Source: Silurus meridionalis (Eukaryota > Chordata > Actinopteri > Siluriformes > Siluridae). From it: a stretch of 64,000 bases of DNA. Position numbers and translations under genes: made by a program. The stretch spans positions 15,639,664 through 15,703,663 of the forward strand of contig NC_060906.1 in NCBI RefSeq assembly GCF_014805685.1, written 5' to 3'. The notes beneath the pieces were generated by a model, which saw only the letters and a list, made by a program, of their open reading frames with translations, searched no databases and was not told the DNA's origin. Shown here piece after piece: positions 47,453-58,934 of the stretch. How positions within the stretch are numbered: position 1 is the stretch's first letter; each line of letters begins with the position of its first letter.

Positions 47453-47469
47453 AATAATAATAATAATAA
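47422..47469. repeat. Palindromic microsatellite (ATT)n(AAT)n
   Basis: About 9 ATT units switch to about 6 AAT units at 47450, making a self-complementary tract that could fold as a hairpin. Confidence 0.9.
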
Positions 47470-49099
47470 CTTCACCTCAGTGAATCTGATCACCATTAAA
47501 TGTATGAACATTTACATGCAAAAGTATTTTACAGTGGAAAAATAACATGATTGCTGTGTAACTGGAACAGTGTTATAAACATCTAAACAATGTTAGCGTG
47601 TGGGAAAATATGTCATGTTTATTTATGCGTGAACAGAAACATCCATGAGTCATAGTTAATAAGTACAGGCTTGCAGGGGGTCTTTTTCTTTTTCTGACTC
47701 TCCAAACGTCTTGTTTACAGTCAGAGGCTTTATATAAAATATATATATAATTTTTTTTATCACATAAAAAAACCCAAATCATGTAGAAAAGCATATTTGG
47801 ATGTTTTTATAACATGAAATAAAACATTGGGAAAAGCTAAGATTATAGATTATAATAAACTATAAGACAATAAATTTTGTTTGCTTTTGTAATTACGAGG
47901 TGTGATAATAAAGTCCTATATATCTCTTAGTGACATAATTCCACTGAATGTTTTAATAAATGCTTTCATGGATTTTTTTTTTGCGTTTAATTGGCCTGTG
48001 CAGTTCATTTTGTTACCCACAGAGGGTCTTTATTCTTAGAATTGACCCCAGATCAATTAAGCAGTCAGCTTTCTTTTGTTCTTGAAGCCACAGAAAAACA
48101 GGCTACCTAATCAGTTTAAACCAAACTTTATAAGGAGGTTACGGCAGTGTAAAATGATTTACATTCAAATTTCTGCCATCACATTGTCAGGATAGAGGTA
48201 CAATGAAAATATACAGTGCTATAAAACACTATTGAGCTTAGTTAAGCGATTAACCAATTGAGAAGCATGCTTCATTAGCACATGTTAAAAGGAAAGCAGA
48301 TGTTATGTGGTACATAGAGGGGCACATTATGCTTCTGTGGCTGCTTTCATATATCCTTCCATTACCACTCCCTTCCATCGCTGGTGAGGGTCAGACTGTG
48401 TTCACAGTCTTTTGAAGCTCAGCTTATGTCAAATGTGGCAGGGGCTTAGTGAAGGAAATTTCCTCTACACTAAAATATTTTAGTTGGCATTGATTCTATT
48501 TTCTGTCTTTTATGTACCTGGAAAAATAGCAGAGAAATGGTTAAACTGTATAGAGTTCTTCTTTTAGAAAAAAATCTCATCAAGAGAGTCTATGTAGATC
48601 CTATTTAGAGCCTAAATTCCTTTCCTCCCTACCTCTTATTTCCTGAACTGAAATCCTGGATTCTTATATTAATTAGCCATCCAGCCTCTATTAAACTATG
48701 GCTGTTTGTATTCAACAGTACTGTTGATTGTATTTAATTGTTATCTATTTCCACCCATTTTACATAATCTTTAACAAAACCCTAATGTGGTCAAAGAATT
48801 ATGGGTTGTTTAAAATTGTTGGCAGTCAGTGAGTGTATCACAAATAAACTATTCTTTAGCTTTATATACTTATTTTCTACACCCTTTTTTTACAAGCAGA
48901 GCTATTCTACATATAGGTTTGGGGGGATGGATGTGTATGTAGTAATAAAACAGTTATTGTTATCTGGTTATAAACAGAGCTATTTCTCACCATGTTATTG
49001 GATATTTATCTACATAGGAATTCATTTGCTTTGTTTAATTATTTGTTTAATTATTTTTAGAAATGTATGGTTTTATGGTTCAATATTAGATAACAACAT
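47470..49099. other. AT-rich sequence, no gene seen
   Basis: Includes a weak mariner-end-like ACGAGGTGTGATAATAAAGT at about 47896-47915 that was not accepted. The start of the long + strand frame 48801-49394 lies here but runs antisense into the LINE and is not considered real. Confidence 0.5.
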
Positions 49100-50525
49100 C
49101 TTCATTCTCTTCTTTCGGCTTCTCCCATCAGGGGTTGTCACAGCGGAACATTCGTCTTTATACCCCCCTCTACATTTGCCTTTTTCAAACCAAATACCTG
49201 CATGTCTTCCCTCACCACATCCAAAAACCTCTACCTTGGTCTTCCTCTTTTCCCCTTTCCTGGCAGCTCCATCCTCAGCATACTTCTACAAATATACTCC
49301 ATTGCACATGTCCACCTCTGCACATGTCCAAACCATCTCAATCAGGCCTCCCTCACCTTGTCTTCAAAATGTATTACATGCGCTGTCCCTCTAATAAACT
49401 CGTTTATAATCCTCTCCTTCGTTGTCACTCCCATTGAAAATCTCAGAATCTTCAGCTCTGCTACCTCCAGCTCCACCTCCTGTCTTTTAGTCAATGTCAC
49501 TGTCTATAAACCATACAACATCGCAGGTCTTACCACAGTTCTATAAACTTTCTCTTTCACTCTTGCAGATACTCTTCTATCACAAATCACTCCTTCCACT
49601 CTCTTCTCCACCCACTCCACCCTGCCTGCACTCTTTTCTTCTCTTCTCTAACACACTCTCCATTACTTTGCACTGTTGACCCCAGGTACCTAAACTCCTC
49701 CACCTTCTCCACCTCTTCTCCCTGCAACCGCACCACTCCACTGCCCTCCCTCTCATTCACACACATGTACTCTGTCTTACTCCTACTGACTTTCATTCCC
49801 CTTCTCTCCAGCACGTACCTCCACCTCAACCTGCTCCCTACTCTCACCACAAATCACAATATCATCCGCAAACATCATAGTCCATGGAGACTCCTGTCTG
49901 ACCTCGTTCGTCAACCTGTCCATCAGAGCCGATCCTTGATGCAATCCAACATCCACCTTGAACCAGTCTGTCGTTCCTAACGCACACTTCACTGCTGTCA
50001 TCCTGTCCTCATACAGTACATGTCCTGCACCACCCTCATATACTTCTCTGACAAACCAGACTTCCTCATTCAACACCACAACTCCTCTCTCGGCACCCTG
50101 TCATACGCTTTCTCTAAATCCACAAACACACAATGCAACTGCTTCTGACCTTCTCTATACTTCTTTATTAACATTCTCAAAGCAAATATTGTGTTTATAG
50201 TGCTTCTCCCCCCTTATTGTCTGCACATCTCCCCTATTCTTAAAGACTGGTACCAGCACACTCCTTCTCCATTCCTCAGGCATTCTCTCACCTTCCAAAA
50301 TCTTAAACAATCTTGTTAAAAACTGCACTGCCATCTCTCCTGAACTTCTCCATGCTTCTACCAGTATGTCATCTGGTCCTACCGACTTTCCACTCTTCAT
50401 CCTCTTAATCATTGCTCTCACTTCCTCTTTACTAATCCTATCCACTTCCTGCTTCACCATCTCCACATCATCCAAACCTTCTCTTTCTCTCATATTGCTC
50501 TAACAGCATATCATCCCAGCTCAGT
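49100..50525 (-). mobile_element. RTE-like LINE, 5'-truncated and internally deleted
   Basis: The - strand carries the ORF of an RTE-like non-LTR retrotransposon from the RT domain to its 3' end. The 3' end near 49145-49105 carries CCGCTGTGACAACCCC, then GAAGCCGAAAGAAG, a signature end shared with the fragment at 58429-58617. The pyrimidine-rich + strand appearance (CTTCTCC runs) is the complement of a purine-rich coding strand. The 5' part is missing upstream of about 50525, where ORF similarity begins within the linker before the RT fingers. Several frame shifts and two deletions make it inactive. Confidence 0.85.
49587..50493 (-). pseudogene. RTE-like reverse transcriptase remnant
   Basis: Blocks in order on the - strand: a fingers segment with KSVGPDDILVEAWR and MPEEWRRSVLVPVFKNRGDV (50493-50220); then KYREGQKQLHCVFVDLEKAY (about 50170-50100), the motif-A region; LHQGSAL joined directly to MDRLTNEV (about 49935-49905); the catalytic box MMFADDIVICGES with both aspartates (about 49870-49840); and the C-terminal GMKVSRSKTEYMCVNE and FRYLGSTVQSNGE (49790-49640). 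About 40-50 codons are missing after GDVQ and about 8 codons between HQGSAL and MDRL, judged against the family pattern from memory. Frames change between blocks, so no functional enzyme is encoded. RTE elements normally also carry an N-terminal apurinic endonuclease, which is absent here. Confidence 0.85.
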
Positions 50526-51556
50526 CCCTCTGCCTGGCCAATCAGTACAAAATTAGATAACAGCTTAATGAATGGAAATAAACTGACAAATTAAGCAAGA
50601 TGAAGTTCCTCTTCATAACAATTTTATTCACATAATGCCTCTTAATTACTTTAGCATATTATAGATCAGGTTTGTAGAAGTGGGCTTACCTTTTTCTTCT
50701 GAATTCTGACTCATTATTTGCTAAATGAGAGGTATGTTGAATGACTTTATTTACAGATTTTCCATAGCAACTGTGATTTTATGATTGTCAAATTGATAAA
50801 TGTGACTTATTGTCACTCATTTGGCAGCGCACTCTCAAAGATTTTGTATGACCTGAGATTTATATCTGTCCTCTCAAGGACAAATCATTGGACTGAGAGA
50901 TTTCATATTTTACCATTATATAGAATCTATGAAAATTCTGTTAGTTCTGTAAATAATAGAAAAAAATATTTTTTTAATTATATTTATATAATTAAAAAAA
51001 AATTATTATTACCATAATGCAAAGGCTTTTTGTACAAGCATATATGAAAATGTTGACTGCATTGTGGGCTTGTGGGATTCAGTTGTAAGACATTTTTTTA
51101 GTGAAGGTAAAAGTACTCTTTTCCATCAGTGGTGGTGCCAGGTCAGTGTGGTCTTGAACAAAGATTTTCCACATGAAGGCCATGGTCTATCCGTAATAGA
51201 AAGAGTAAATTTATGGTCACTGGAAGATATTGCTTCCCAAAAAACACCTTTGGGAGCTGGCCAGTGAGAGAGAAGGGTGTCATCAAGGCCCATTAATGAT
51301 TGGAGGGTTTTAATTTAATATAAACTACCTATACACAGCGATTATTTAGGCAAGAGTAGCAAAAAATAATAAATATTACCGGCACATATAGTGGTACACA
51401 TTTTTTATAGTTGGCTTTTTGACAACACCTACACACACATCAGTTACCACCAGGTGCTTGTGTATTTGTATCCGTTGCATTTAAAAAAAAGGATGTAGGC
51501 CCTGTGGTATAGTGTAGAAAAATAATGTGCAACTGACTTGGGATGTAGGTAATATA
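50526..51556. other. AT-rich sequence, no gene seen
   Basis: Spacer between the RTE and Tc1 elements, with A and T runs at 50960-51008. No credible coding or repeat feature. Confidence 0.55.
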
Positions 51557-51762
51557 CAGTGAGGAAAATAAGTATTTGAACACCCTGCTATTTTGCAAGT
51601 TCTCCCACTTAGAAATCATAGAGGGGTCTGAAATTGTCCTCGTAGGTGCATGTCCACTGTGATAGACATAATCTAAAAAAAAAAAAATCCAGAAATCACA
51701 ATATATGATTTTTAAACTATTTATTTGTATGATACAGCTGCAAATAAGTATTTGAACACCTG
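51557..51762 (+). repeat. Left terminal inverted repeat of the Tc1-like element
   Basis: The outer direct-repeat motif lies at about 51564-51582 and the inner one at about 51740-51760, both containing AATAAGTATTTGAACACC. The inner A-rich stretch (51674-51688) is longer than its counterpart in the right repeat. Confidence 0.93.
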
Positions 51763-51919
51763 TCTATCAGCTAGAACCTGCTAAGACCTGTTAGTCTGCC
51801 TTTAAAGTGTCCACCTCCACTACATTTATTATCCTAAATTAGATGCACCTGTTTGAGGTTGTTAGCTGCATAAAGACACCTGTCCACCCCATACAATCAG
51901 TTAGAATCCAACTACTAAC

Positions 51920-52937
51920 ATGGCCAAGAACAAAGAGCTGTCCAAAGACACTAGAGACAAAATTGTACACCTCCACAAGGCTGAAAAGGGCTACATGGAA
52001 GTTGCCAAGCAGCTTGGTGAAAAAAGGTCCACTGTTGGAGCAATCATTAGAAAATGGAAGAAGCTAAACATGACTATCAATCTCCCTTGGACTGGGGCTT
52101 CATGCAAGATCTCACCTCGTGGGGTCTCAATGATCCTAAAGAAGGTGAGAAATCATCCCAGAACTACACGGGAGGAGCTGGTCAATGACCTGAAAAGAGC
52201 TGGGACCACCGTTTCCAAGGTTACTGTTGGTAATACACTAAGACGTCATGGTTTGAAATCATGCATGGCACGGAAGGTTCCCCTGCTTAAACCAGCACAT
52301 GTCCAGGCACGTCTTTAGTTTGCCAATGACCATTTGGATGATCCAGAGGAGTCATGGGAGAAAGTCATGTGGTCAGATGAGACCAAAATAGAACTTTTGG
52401 GTCATAATTCCACTAAACGTGTTTGGAGGAAGAAGAATGATGAGTACCATCCCAAGAACACCATCCCTACTGTGAAGCATGGGGTGGTAGCATCATCTTT
52501 GGGGTGTTTTTCTGCACATGGGACAGGGCGACTGCACTGTATTAAGGAGAGGATGACCGGGGCCATGTATTGCGAGATTTTGGGGAACAAACTCCTTCTT
52601 TCAGTTAGAGCATTGAAGATGGGTCGAGGCTGGGTCTTCCAACATGACAATGACCCGAAGCACACAGCCAGGATAACCAAGGAGTGGCTCCTTAAGAAGC
52701 ATATCAAGGTTCTGGCGTGGCCTAGCCAGACTCAGACCTAAACCCAATAGAGAATCTTTGGAGGAGCTCAAACTCCGTGTTTCTCAGCGACAGGCCAGAA
52801 ACCTGACTGATCTAGAGAAGATCTGTGTGGAGGAGTGGGCCAAAATCCCTCCTGCAGTGTGTGCAAACCTGGTGAAAAACTACAGGAAACGTTTGACCTC
52901 TGGAATTGCAAACAAAGGCTACTGTACCAAATATTAA
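51920..52937 (+). pseudogene. Tc1-like transposase, broken by one stop and two frameshifts
   Basis: The frame opens at 51920 ([16 protein letters not shown]) with a paired-like helix-turn-helix DNA-binding region over about residues 1-60 and a second helix-turn-helix to about residue 115. The catalytic domain follows with WSDETK (first Asp, codon 52376), FQHDNDPKH (second Asp, codon 52646) and NPIENLW (Glu, codon 52750), so the DDE residues (D34E spacing) are all present. An in-frame TAG at 52316-52318 interrupts it between the DNA-binding and catalytic domains. A 1-base loss near 52732, just before the NPIE motif, and another near 52763 put the end in a third frame, stopping at TAA 52935-52937 after NKGYCTKY. 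Intact relatives are about 340 residues, matching this span. This copy cannot make full-length transposase, though its ends may still be recognised by an active relative. Confidence 0.93.
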
Positions 52938-52949
52938 CATTGACTTTCT

Positions 52950-53148
52950 CAGGTGTTCAAATACTTATTTGCAGCTGTATCATACAAATAAATAGTTAAA
53001 AATCATACATTGTGATTTCTGGATTTTTTTTAGATTATGTCTCTCACAGTGGACATGCACCTCGATGACAATTTTCAGACCCTCCATGATTTCTAAGTGG
53101 GAGAACTTGCAAAATAGCAGGGTGTTCAAATACTTATTTTCCTCACTG
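52950..53148 (-). repeat. Right terminal inverted repeat of the Tc1-like element
   Basis: Reverse-complement partner of 51557-51762, with the inner motif at about 52952-52972 and the outer at about 53122-53142. Differences from the left end include CATACATTG against CATATATTG and a short T-run length change. Confidence 0.93.
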
Positions 53149-53166
53149 TATATAAAAATGGCAAAC

Positions 53167-53275
<109 letters not shown>

Positions 53276-53504
53276 GTATATATAAAGACAAAATATACTT
53301 GTAAATGTTTTAAAGTAATTATGGTGGTTTTAAATGACGTAAATCATCAGAACACCAAACAGAACTTTTCCTATGTTTCCACAGGGACGCTTTTAATTGC
53401 CGAATGTGTGCATCAAGTAGATATTGGTGCTTGATTTGAGACTTGGCTCATCAGTAAAATAAGTAAAAGTAAAAGTAGTGATCTAAATGTATTTTCCGGT
53501 TGAG

Positions 53505-53508
<4 letters not shown>

Positions 53509-53585
<77 letters not shown>
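53509..53585. repeat. Microsatellite (TA)n
   Basis: About 38 uninterrupted TA units. Confidence 0.98.
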
Positions 53586-53587
<2 letters not shown>

Positions 53588-53621
53588 GAGTAAAGAATGG
53601 ATATGGTGAATAATTGTGAGT

Positions 53622-53697
53622 TGCACTTCAATAGTGCTATTGAAATTAATTTTGTTATTGAAATTAACACGTATTAATGCGTTATTTTTGACAGCCC
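53622..53697 (-). repeat. Solo transposon end, 'TAGGGCTGTCAAA' type
   Basis: Read on the - strand, the sequence starts TTAGGGCTGTCAAAAATAAC and continues with GCATTAATACGTGTTAAT. This resembles the terminal repeat of an abundant fish DNA transposon group that I associate with hAT-like elements. No matching opposite end was found within the window, so it is a fragment. The family assignment is from memory. Confidence 0.45.
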
Positions 53698-56600
53698 TAA
53701 CACATAGCTCTCTCCATGATTACAGTAAATGTTATGTCTGCCTTCTTGGTATTATGTACAAACTGTTTAGGGCGGGTGTCTGACTTCATCAAAGGTGTGT
53801 CTTGTCCCTACTGCTGTTTGTGGTTTTCATGAACAGGATATTAAGATGCAGTCAAGGTTGGGATTTGGAGAGATATCAAGTATGGGGGTATGGTTTAAGA
53901 TGGTTTGAGACATTCCTCAGTGATGGAAGAAGTTATTGTAAGTCTGTATGCGTGGAAAAGTCACTGTAAGCCTGTAAGCCACTCTGAATAAGGCAGTATT
54001 AAAAGCAATGCCATCACTGCTGTAGCAGTCTGTGTTGGTGAAAGAGGCACTCAGTTCACAGATGATACTCTTTACTTTATAAGCTGCATCCCTACTCCCC
54101 TATGTTCACAATACAAAAAGAGAAAAATAATTTACAGATGATGAGATTGCTTTTCATGTTTTCAGGTCTGACTCCAAAAATCATAAATTCTATATTCCAG
54201 TACAGGCACATAGTAGAGCTGGGACACACTAGTAGACACCCATTAGAGCTTTATCAGCTAAGTCCTACAGGTTAAAGACTCCGATACAGTCCCAGGATTA
54301 ACCAAAATATATGTCACTGATGACTTGAAAACATATATGAATAATCCAGGAGGCACAGGAATTTGTAGCTAAGGCTACTTTGCACAGAACCTTTCAGCCC
54401 GTCACTGCCATGGCCCCTTCCAAGAAAAGTGGAACATACATGAATAAAAAAAATCTCTAAACTAATGTTTCCAATTCCAGTCTATTTCATTTCTGTGGAA
54501 CATTTCTTAAAGTCCTGGGGAGACCCAATACACATCTCTTGAAAGATTCCTCATGCACAGCTACCGAATTTGCAGTTGCAGTCATTTTCTGCAGTTTCCT
54601 GTCATATGAGATTTGCACCCCATGTTTCAACACATAATGTGGTATTTATGCTGTCCTTTCTATTAGGGGTAGGGGTGTTGTCAGGGGTGGTGTGTGTATA
54701 ATCAATTTTTATGAAAAAAACATTTCAAACCCCAAGAAGGGTTTCACCACTACTACATGGATTTCTTAGAAATTTTTCATTTCAAAGGAATTACCCCTAT
54801 CCACTATTAAGTAGCCCTGAACAAGGCCTTGAAATGCATTGACCACAGTACTACATTAACCAATCCACTAAGGGTTCTGCTATATCATTAACCATGTTTA
54901 CATTTTAGTTTTTCATCATTGTCCAATAATTTTAATCATAACCAGTAACACTCTTGTTTTATCAGTTCTGTCTATGTTGCAAATCCCTTTATCATCTCAC
55001 ACTAAACTCTATTGAAGAAAACAATGATAGAACTTCAACAGTATCATAAGATATTGCATTTTAACACTTACATCTTGCAGCAGGTACAGGAATCAACAGG
55101 TCTTTAACCATTCCACAACTCAAGCTTCATTATAATATACACATGGTACAGCTGGGGCTGGGGGATGGGTTTCCTTGATACATTTTCAATAATGGTGTAG
55201 TCATTTGTTCAAAACTAAAAACATTTATGATAAGATCCAGTTGGGATTAACTATCATTGCCTGCTGTTCTGCCCAATTATTCCCAAGTATTATTATTTTG
55301 ATGGCTTCCTCCCATTATGTACAAAGATTTAAAGTTATTCTTGGAAGCGTATCTAATTACACTTATTACACAATTACTCTTGATCTAGAATGTAGATCTG
55401 CCATAAATGTCATAACTGTATGTGACTAAAATTTAGTAATTATAGGAATTATGTCACCATGATTGGATACAGTAGATCAAAATTGATATAATCTGTGTCT
55501 TAAATAATGCTGACAGCTTTCTGATACAAAACTTTAAAGAGCCAGTGTATTTTGTGCTTTCCAGTCCATGCAGCTACAGGCAATTTTCAAAATTTTCGGG
55601 TTAACTTTTTAGCACCTCACAAGCAAAGTAAAATATTAGGCACTGTTTGGATATTTATTTATTTTAATGGAATGGAACTGACAAACTATTTAACTTGTTT
55701 GATTAAGTAACTATTTATTATTATTATAAACTCAGTAGCTACAGTAAAACTACAATAAAACATACTGCAAATGGTTATAATAGTGGAAGTTCGACCTGTC
55801 CATTGATCTGTCCTGGATGTTAAAGAGTTTAAGATCATGCTTCTACTCAATTGTGGGAAGCAAAATTAAATGATAAACTGAGGGATTTACATATTGCCAG
55901 AGTAATACAGACCTGCTTTTTCAGTGTTTAGCCATAATCCTGAAGTTTATGCTCTAACCAAGACTTACCAGATTCCTTATCATTATGCATTAATGGATCT
56001 AAGCTTCCAGAGGAAGTCAAATGAGGTTACGTATGGCCTTGTATCAATACTTTGACTCTAACAGAAGACATTAAAGGTGTTAGGTCCTGCATATGTGTGG
56101 AGATTTATAATGCTAAAGTATCCGCTTAAACAGAACCATGTGTTTTTAGCCAAGTTTAGCTCTAGCTAATTTTATCCATGCTGATTGGAAGTGAACAAGA
56201 AAGCAAAAGTAACATGAAAGTATCTTTGGTTCTCCGGACAGTGAGTGAGACAAAGAATCCTAGGCTGAAGCCCATTAAAAGGTTTATCTGTTTAGATACA
56301 TTAACTCTCCGTAAATTCTCCTAAAACCATAAATAGCATGAGGTGGTGGGGTGGGCGTTTGGACAAATGTTTTTTTTTCTCTCTTTTAACTTTTCAATTT
56401 TGCTTTTAAAATCACCAACCATGTTGGCTTTGCACATTATTTATTTTCCAGAGTCCTTGATGCCTTAGATTTTTAGATTATTCCATTTCGTGTTCCCAGC
56501 TGTGGCATGCTAAAGTGTTTTCTTACTCTATTTCTGGCATCAGTGTATGGGAGATCTCCATTCATCTGTACACTTGGCTGTGAGGAAGGATGCCAGAGCT

Positions 56601-57265
56601 TTTAAAGTGGTCTAAGAAGATTTTGGAGAGTCATGCAATCCACAATAGGCACCACATGCACAGTAATGTAAAAATTTGCCATTTGAGATTTTCTGAGTAG
56701 AGAAATATTGCATTTTCTTTTGTATAATTACTCGCTATATCAGCCAGGTTTTCTGAAGTAAGGTCCTTAAGGCAGAAACCAAAGTAGAAAAAAAGAATGG
56801 AAAAAGATGAAAACATCCTTGGGACTTCTTGGAATTTTTTTTAGGTTGTCACATTGCCCTTGTAATTGGCTAATAACATTATGCAGCTGTAGATTTGTGG
56901 ATTTCAGTTCTCAAAAGAAAAAAGCAAGATCTTAATGTGCTGCTGACAGCTGGAATCTGGAAACGTATTCCATTTGTAATCCAGGTTGCATGCAGGGATA
57001 AAATGATAAAATATGCTCATTGAAAAGATTTGCCAGGGACATGTAATGTGTTTTCACATTATTTTGTTTCAATATCCGTATTCTTTTCTTGCTAATATAT
57101 AATGATTATTTGCTTCATAACCCATCCGTTTTTCTGTCTTTTGTATCTGGCTGGGTACAACATTTCCTATATGAAATAATTTGCCCAAACCAGGCATTCT
57201 GCAGCTGAGTGCTGTCCTGTAGCTCTTACTGCATATACACTAACACGTATTTTGTGTCTACACAG
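53698..57265. other. Non-coding sequence, no gene seen
   Basis: Short open frames (55205-55429 + and 56631-56816 -) without recognisable domains. AT-rich, with no further repeats recognised. It may be an intron upstream of the candidate micro-exon. Confidence 0.5.
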
Positions 57266-57301
57266 GTGCTCATCAATGTGGAAGATGTGAAAGAAGTGTC
57301 T
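57266..57301 (+). CDS. Candidate 36-nt micro-exon of an unidentified host gene
   Basis: A strong donor, GTGAGT (57302-57307), follows a 36-nt open stretch preceded by the acceptor TTTTGTGTCTACACAG (ending 57265) and a consensus-like branch point, CACTAAC, at 57238-57244. Thirty-six bases keep frame if skipped or included. In phase 0 they read VLINVEDVKEVS, with no stop and a plausible acidic/hydrophobic composition. Cassette micro-exons of this size are common in neuronal genes with very large introns, which would fit the lack of other exons in 64 kb. I cannot identify the gene. Phase is uncertain because the flanking exons are outside the window or unrecognised. A chance combination of splice signals is the main alternative. 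Confidence 0.45.
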
Positions 57302-58428
57302 GTGAGTATTCCCACCCTTCCACCCTCCCATTCATCAAGCTAGCCAATAAAAAATAAGCAATTGAGAAAATGTAATGGGCTTCCACATTTAAACATTTTT
57401 TGAAGCACCTTTCATAAAACTGAGGCCTCTTTTCTCTACCTTAACACTCAGCTGTCTGTTCATGCTGTGAGCTGGCTTATTTGCTGCCTGGCTCCTTGCC
57501 ATGTAGCTAGCGGTCACTGGCTCAAGCCCAGAACTATACCTTTGACCTTGTCTCTCTTAAGATCCTTTTTTTTTTTATCCTTCATCATTTGGCAAACCAT
57601 TGATTCATTTTTGTTTAGATAATTCTTCTCAATGTTTCTTTTTTCTCCAATTTTTCATTTTAATATGACTACACTGTACAGCAGAAAAAAACTCTGTTTC
57701 ATACCTTCACTGGGTGTTTTTGGCCCACCACTTTACTCACCAAATGGTACCTTTGTATGAATGTATTAAAATAACATAACCTGCTTTACCACACCCCGAA
57801 AATGAACATCTAAACCTGGTAAGACTGATGAGTACTGAATGCCTGTAGATTAATGTTTGGTTTCTGTATACAGAGGTTTTTTTTCTGTATATATAATGAT
57901 TTGGATTTACCACATTTGATGCATCACCATACATTGTAATGTATGCTGGGCAGACAGGGTAGACATGCAATATTCCGCACTTTCGCATTGCACATATGGA
58001 CATAAGGGCAGGAATGGATTACAATTGGGCTGTAATGGGGGCTGTTGTGTGGAGAAAGAAACACTTAAGCTGCAGAGTTACATTGTAGCAGAAATCAGGC
58101 TTACCAAACTCAAGTGGAAATAGGTAAAGGGATACAGCATCAGCAAATGTATCAAATCTTTATTTATCCATAATCCATACAAAGAGGTAAGCACAGTTTA
58201 CTGGCTGCAGGCAGTGAAGGTCATTGTGAGTAATGGCTATTGTGACTAGTGTTATAGCTAACAACACTAGGAATATAATGAGGGGAAGTCAACGCTAAAA
58301 TGGCACATAGATCCATGACACCTATATGAAATAAAGGGTGTTAGTATAAAAATAATAGAAAAAATCAGAAGAGTTTAAATGAGATGAGAGGATAACCCCT
58401 ACTATAAACTCCTTGTATATACATCCAT
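57302..58428. other. Non-coding sequence, no gene seen
   Basis: T-rich tracts near 57567-57580 and 57640. The 88-codon - strand frame 57737-58003 has no recognisable domain. A possible weak B-box-like GGCTCAAGCCC near 57519-57529 lacks an A box. Confidence 0.5.
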
Positions 58429-58617
58429 AGTAGGTTTATAGATGTGGTGAGGGAAGACATGCAGGTATATGGTTTGAAAGAGGCAGATGTAGAGTACAGG
58501 GGGTATGTAGACGGACGATCTGCTGTGGCGACCCCTAATGGAAGAAGCCGAAGAAGAAGAAGAAGAAGAAGAAGAAGAAGGAGAAGAAGAAGAAGAAGAA
58601 GAAGAAGAAGAAGAAGG
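58429..58617 (+). mobile_element. RTE-like LINE 3' end running into (AAG)n
   Basis: On the + strand the fragment reads GATGTGGTGAGGGAAGACAT, then a GGTATATGGTTTGAAAGAGG block, and closes with GCTGTGGCGACCCCTAATGG and AAGAAGCCGAAG. This is the same 3' end as the RTE copy at 49100-50525 on the opposite strand. It encodes only the last about 30 codons of the ORF (REDMQVYG and following), as expected for heavy 5' truncation. The tail continues as (AAG)n (58551-58617), with one GGAG interruption. Confidence 0.85.
58551..58617. repeat. Microsatellite (AAG)n at the LINE tail
   Basis: About 22 AAG units with one interruption, starting at the GAAG end of the RTE fragment. Confidence 0.96.
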
Positions 58618-58926
58618 AAAATACACAGGCTGCCAAGTTAGTACCTCCAAATAGTGGTCATGTGGTCCCAGATATGTATGAGGTGAGAATAAGTGTTAGA
58701 TGGCTGTGTGACTTGTGACAATGATATTTTTGCTTCATCACAGCATATGTAGTACTTTGGACAACAACTTGTCTAATTGGGTTTGTAGCATAAAAAAAAA
58801 AACATAATCTATAGCATTACTGTAGAAAATAAGTTCATCCTTTAATTAAAAAATGATTGCTACTGACTAATATATTTTCTATATAAATGTTTTAAAACAA
58901 AATAAAAAATAATAAAGGTACAGTCG
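58618..58926. other. AT-rich sequence, no gene seen
   Basis: A-rich spacer between the RTE fragment and the hAT element. No feature recognised. Confidence 0.55.
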
Positions 58927-58934
58927 TTAAAATG
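58927..58934 (+). repeat. Left 8-bp target-site duplication of the hAT element
   Basis: TTAAAATG directly precedes CAGTGG at 58935 and is identical to the sequence directly after CCACTG at 59882. Confidence 0.9.

Larger units (their letters stand above)
51557..53148 (+). mobile_element. Tc1-like DNA transposon, full length with IR/DR ends
   Basis: A 1592-bp element starting CAGTGAGGAAAATAAG and ending CTTATTTTCCTCACTG, flanked on each side by TA, the expected target duplication. The terminal inverted repeats are about 200 bp long (51557-51762 and 52950-53148). Each contains an outer and an inner copy of an AATAAGTATTTGAACAC motif, the IR/DR arrangement bound by transposases such as Sleeping Beauty. 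One transposase gene lies between. Only a few differences separate the two ends, so the insertion looks relatively young, but the transposase carries a stop and two frameshifts. A (TA)n array abuts the right end. Confidence 0.95.

Noticed and set aside
47896..47930. ACGAGGTGTGATAATAAAGT, similar to the start of some mariner inverted repeats
   Set aside because: Only one short end, no matching second end or transposase nearby; too weak to call.
48801..49394. 197-codon + strand ORF, the longest after the DIRS RT
   Set aside because: Its second half is the antisense of an RTE-like LINE and its first half has no recognisable domain. The length comes from the stop-poor complement of a purine-rich coding strand.
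58402..58650. Poly-Ser and poly-Arg ORFs across the AAG array
   Set aside because: Produced by the (AAG)n repeat at an RTE tail.
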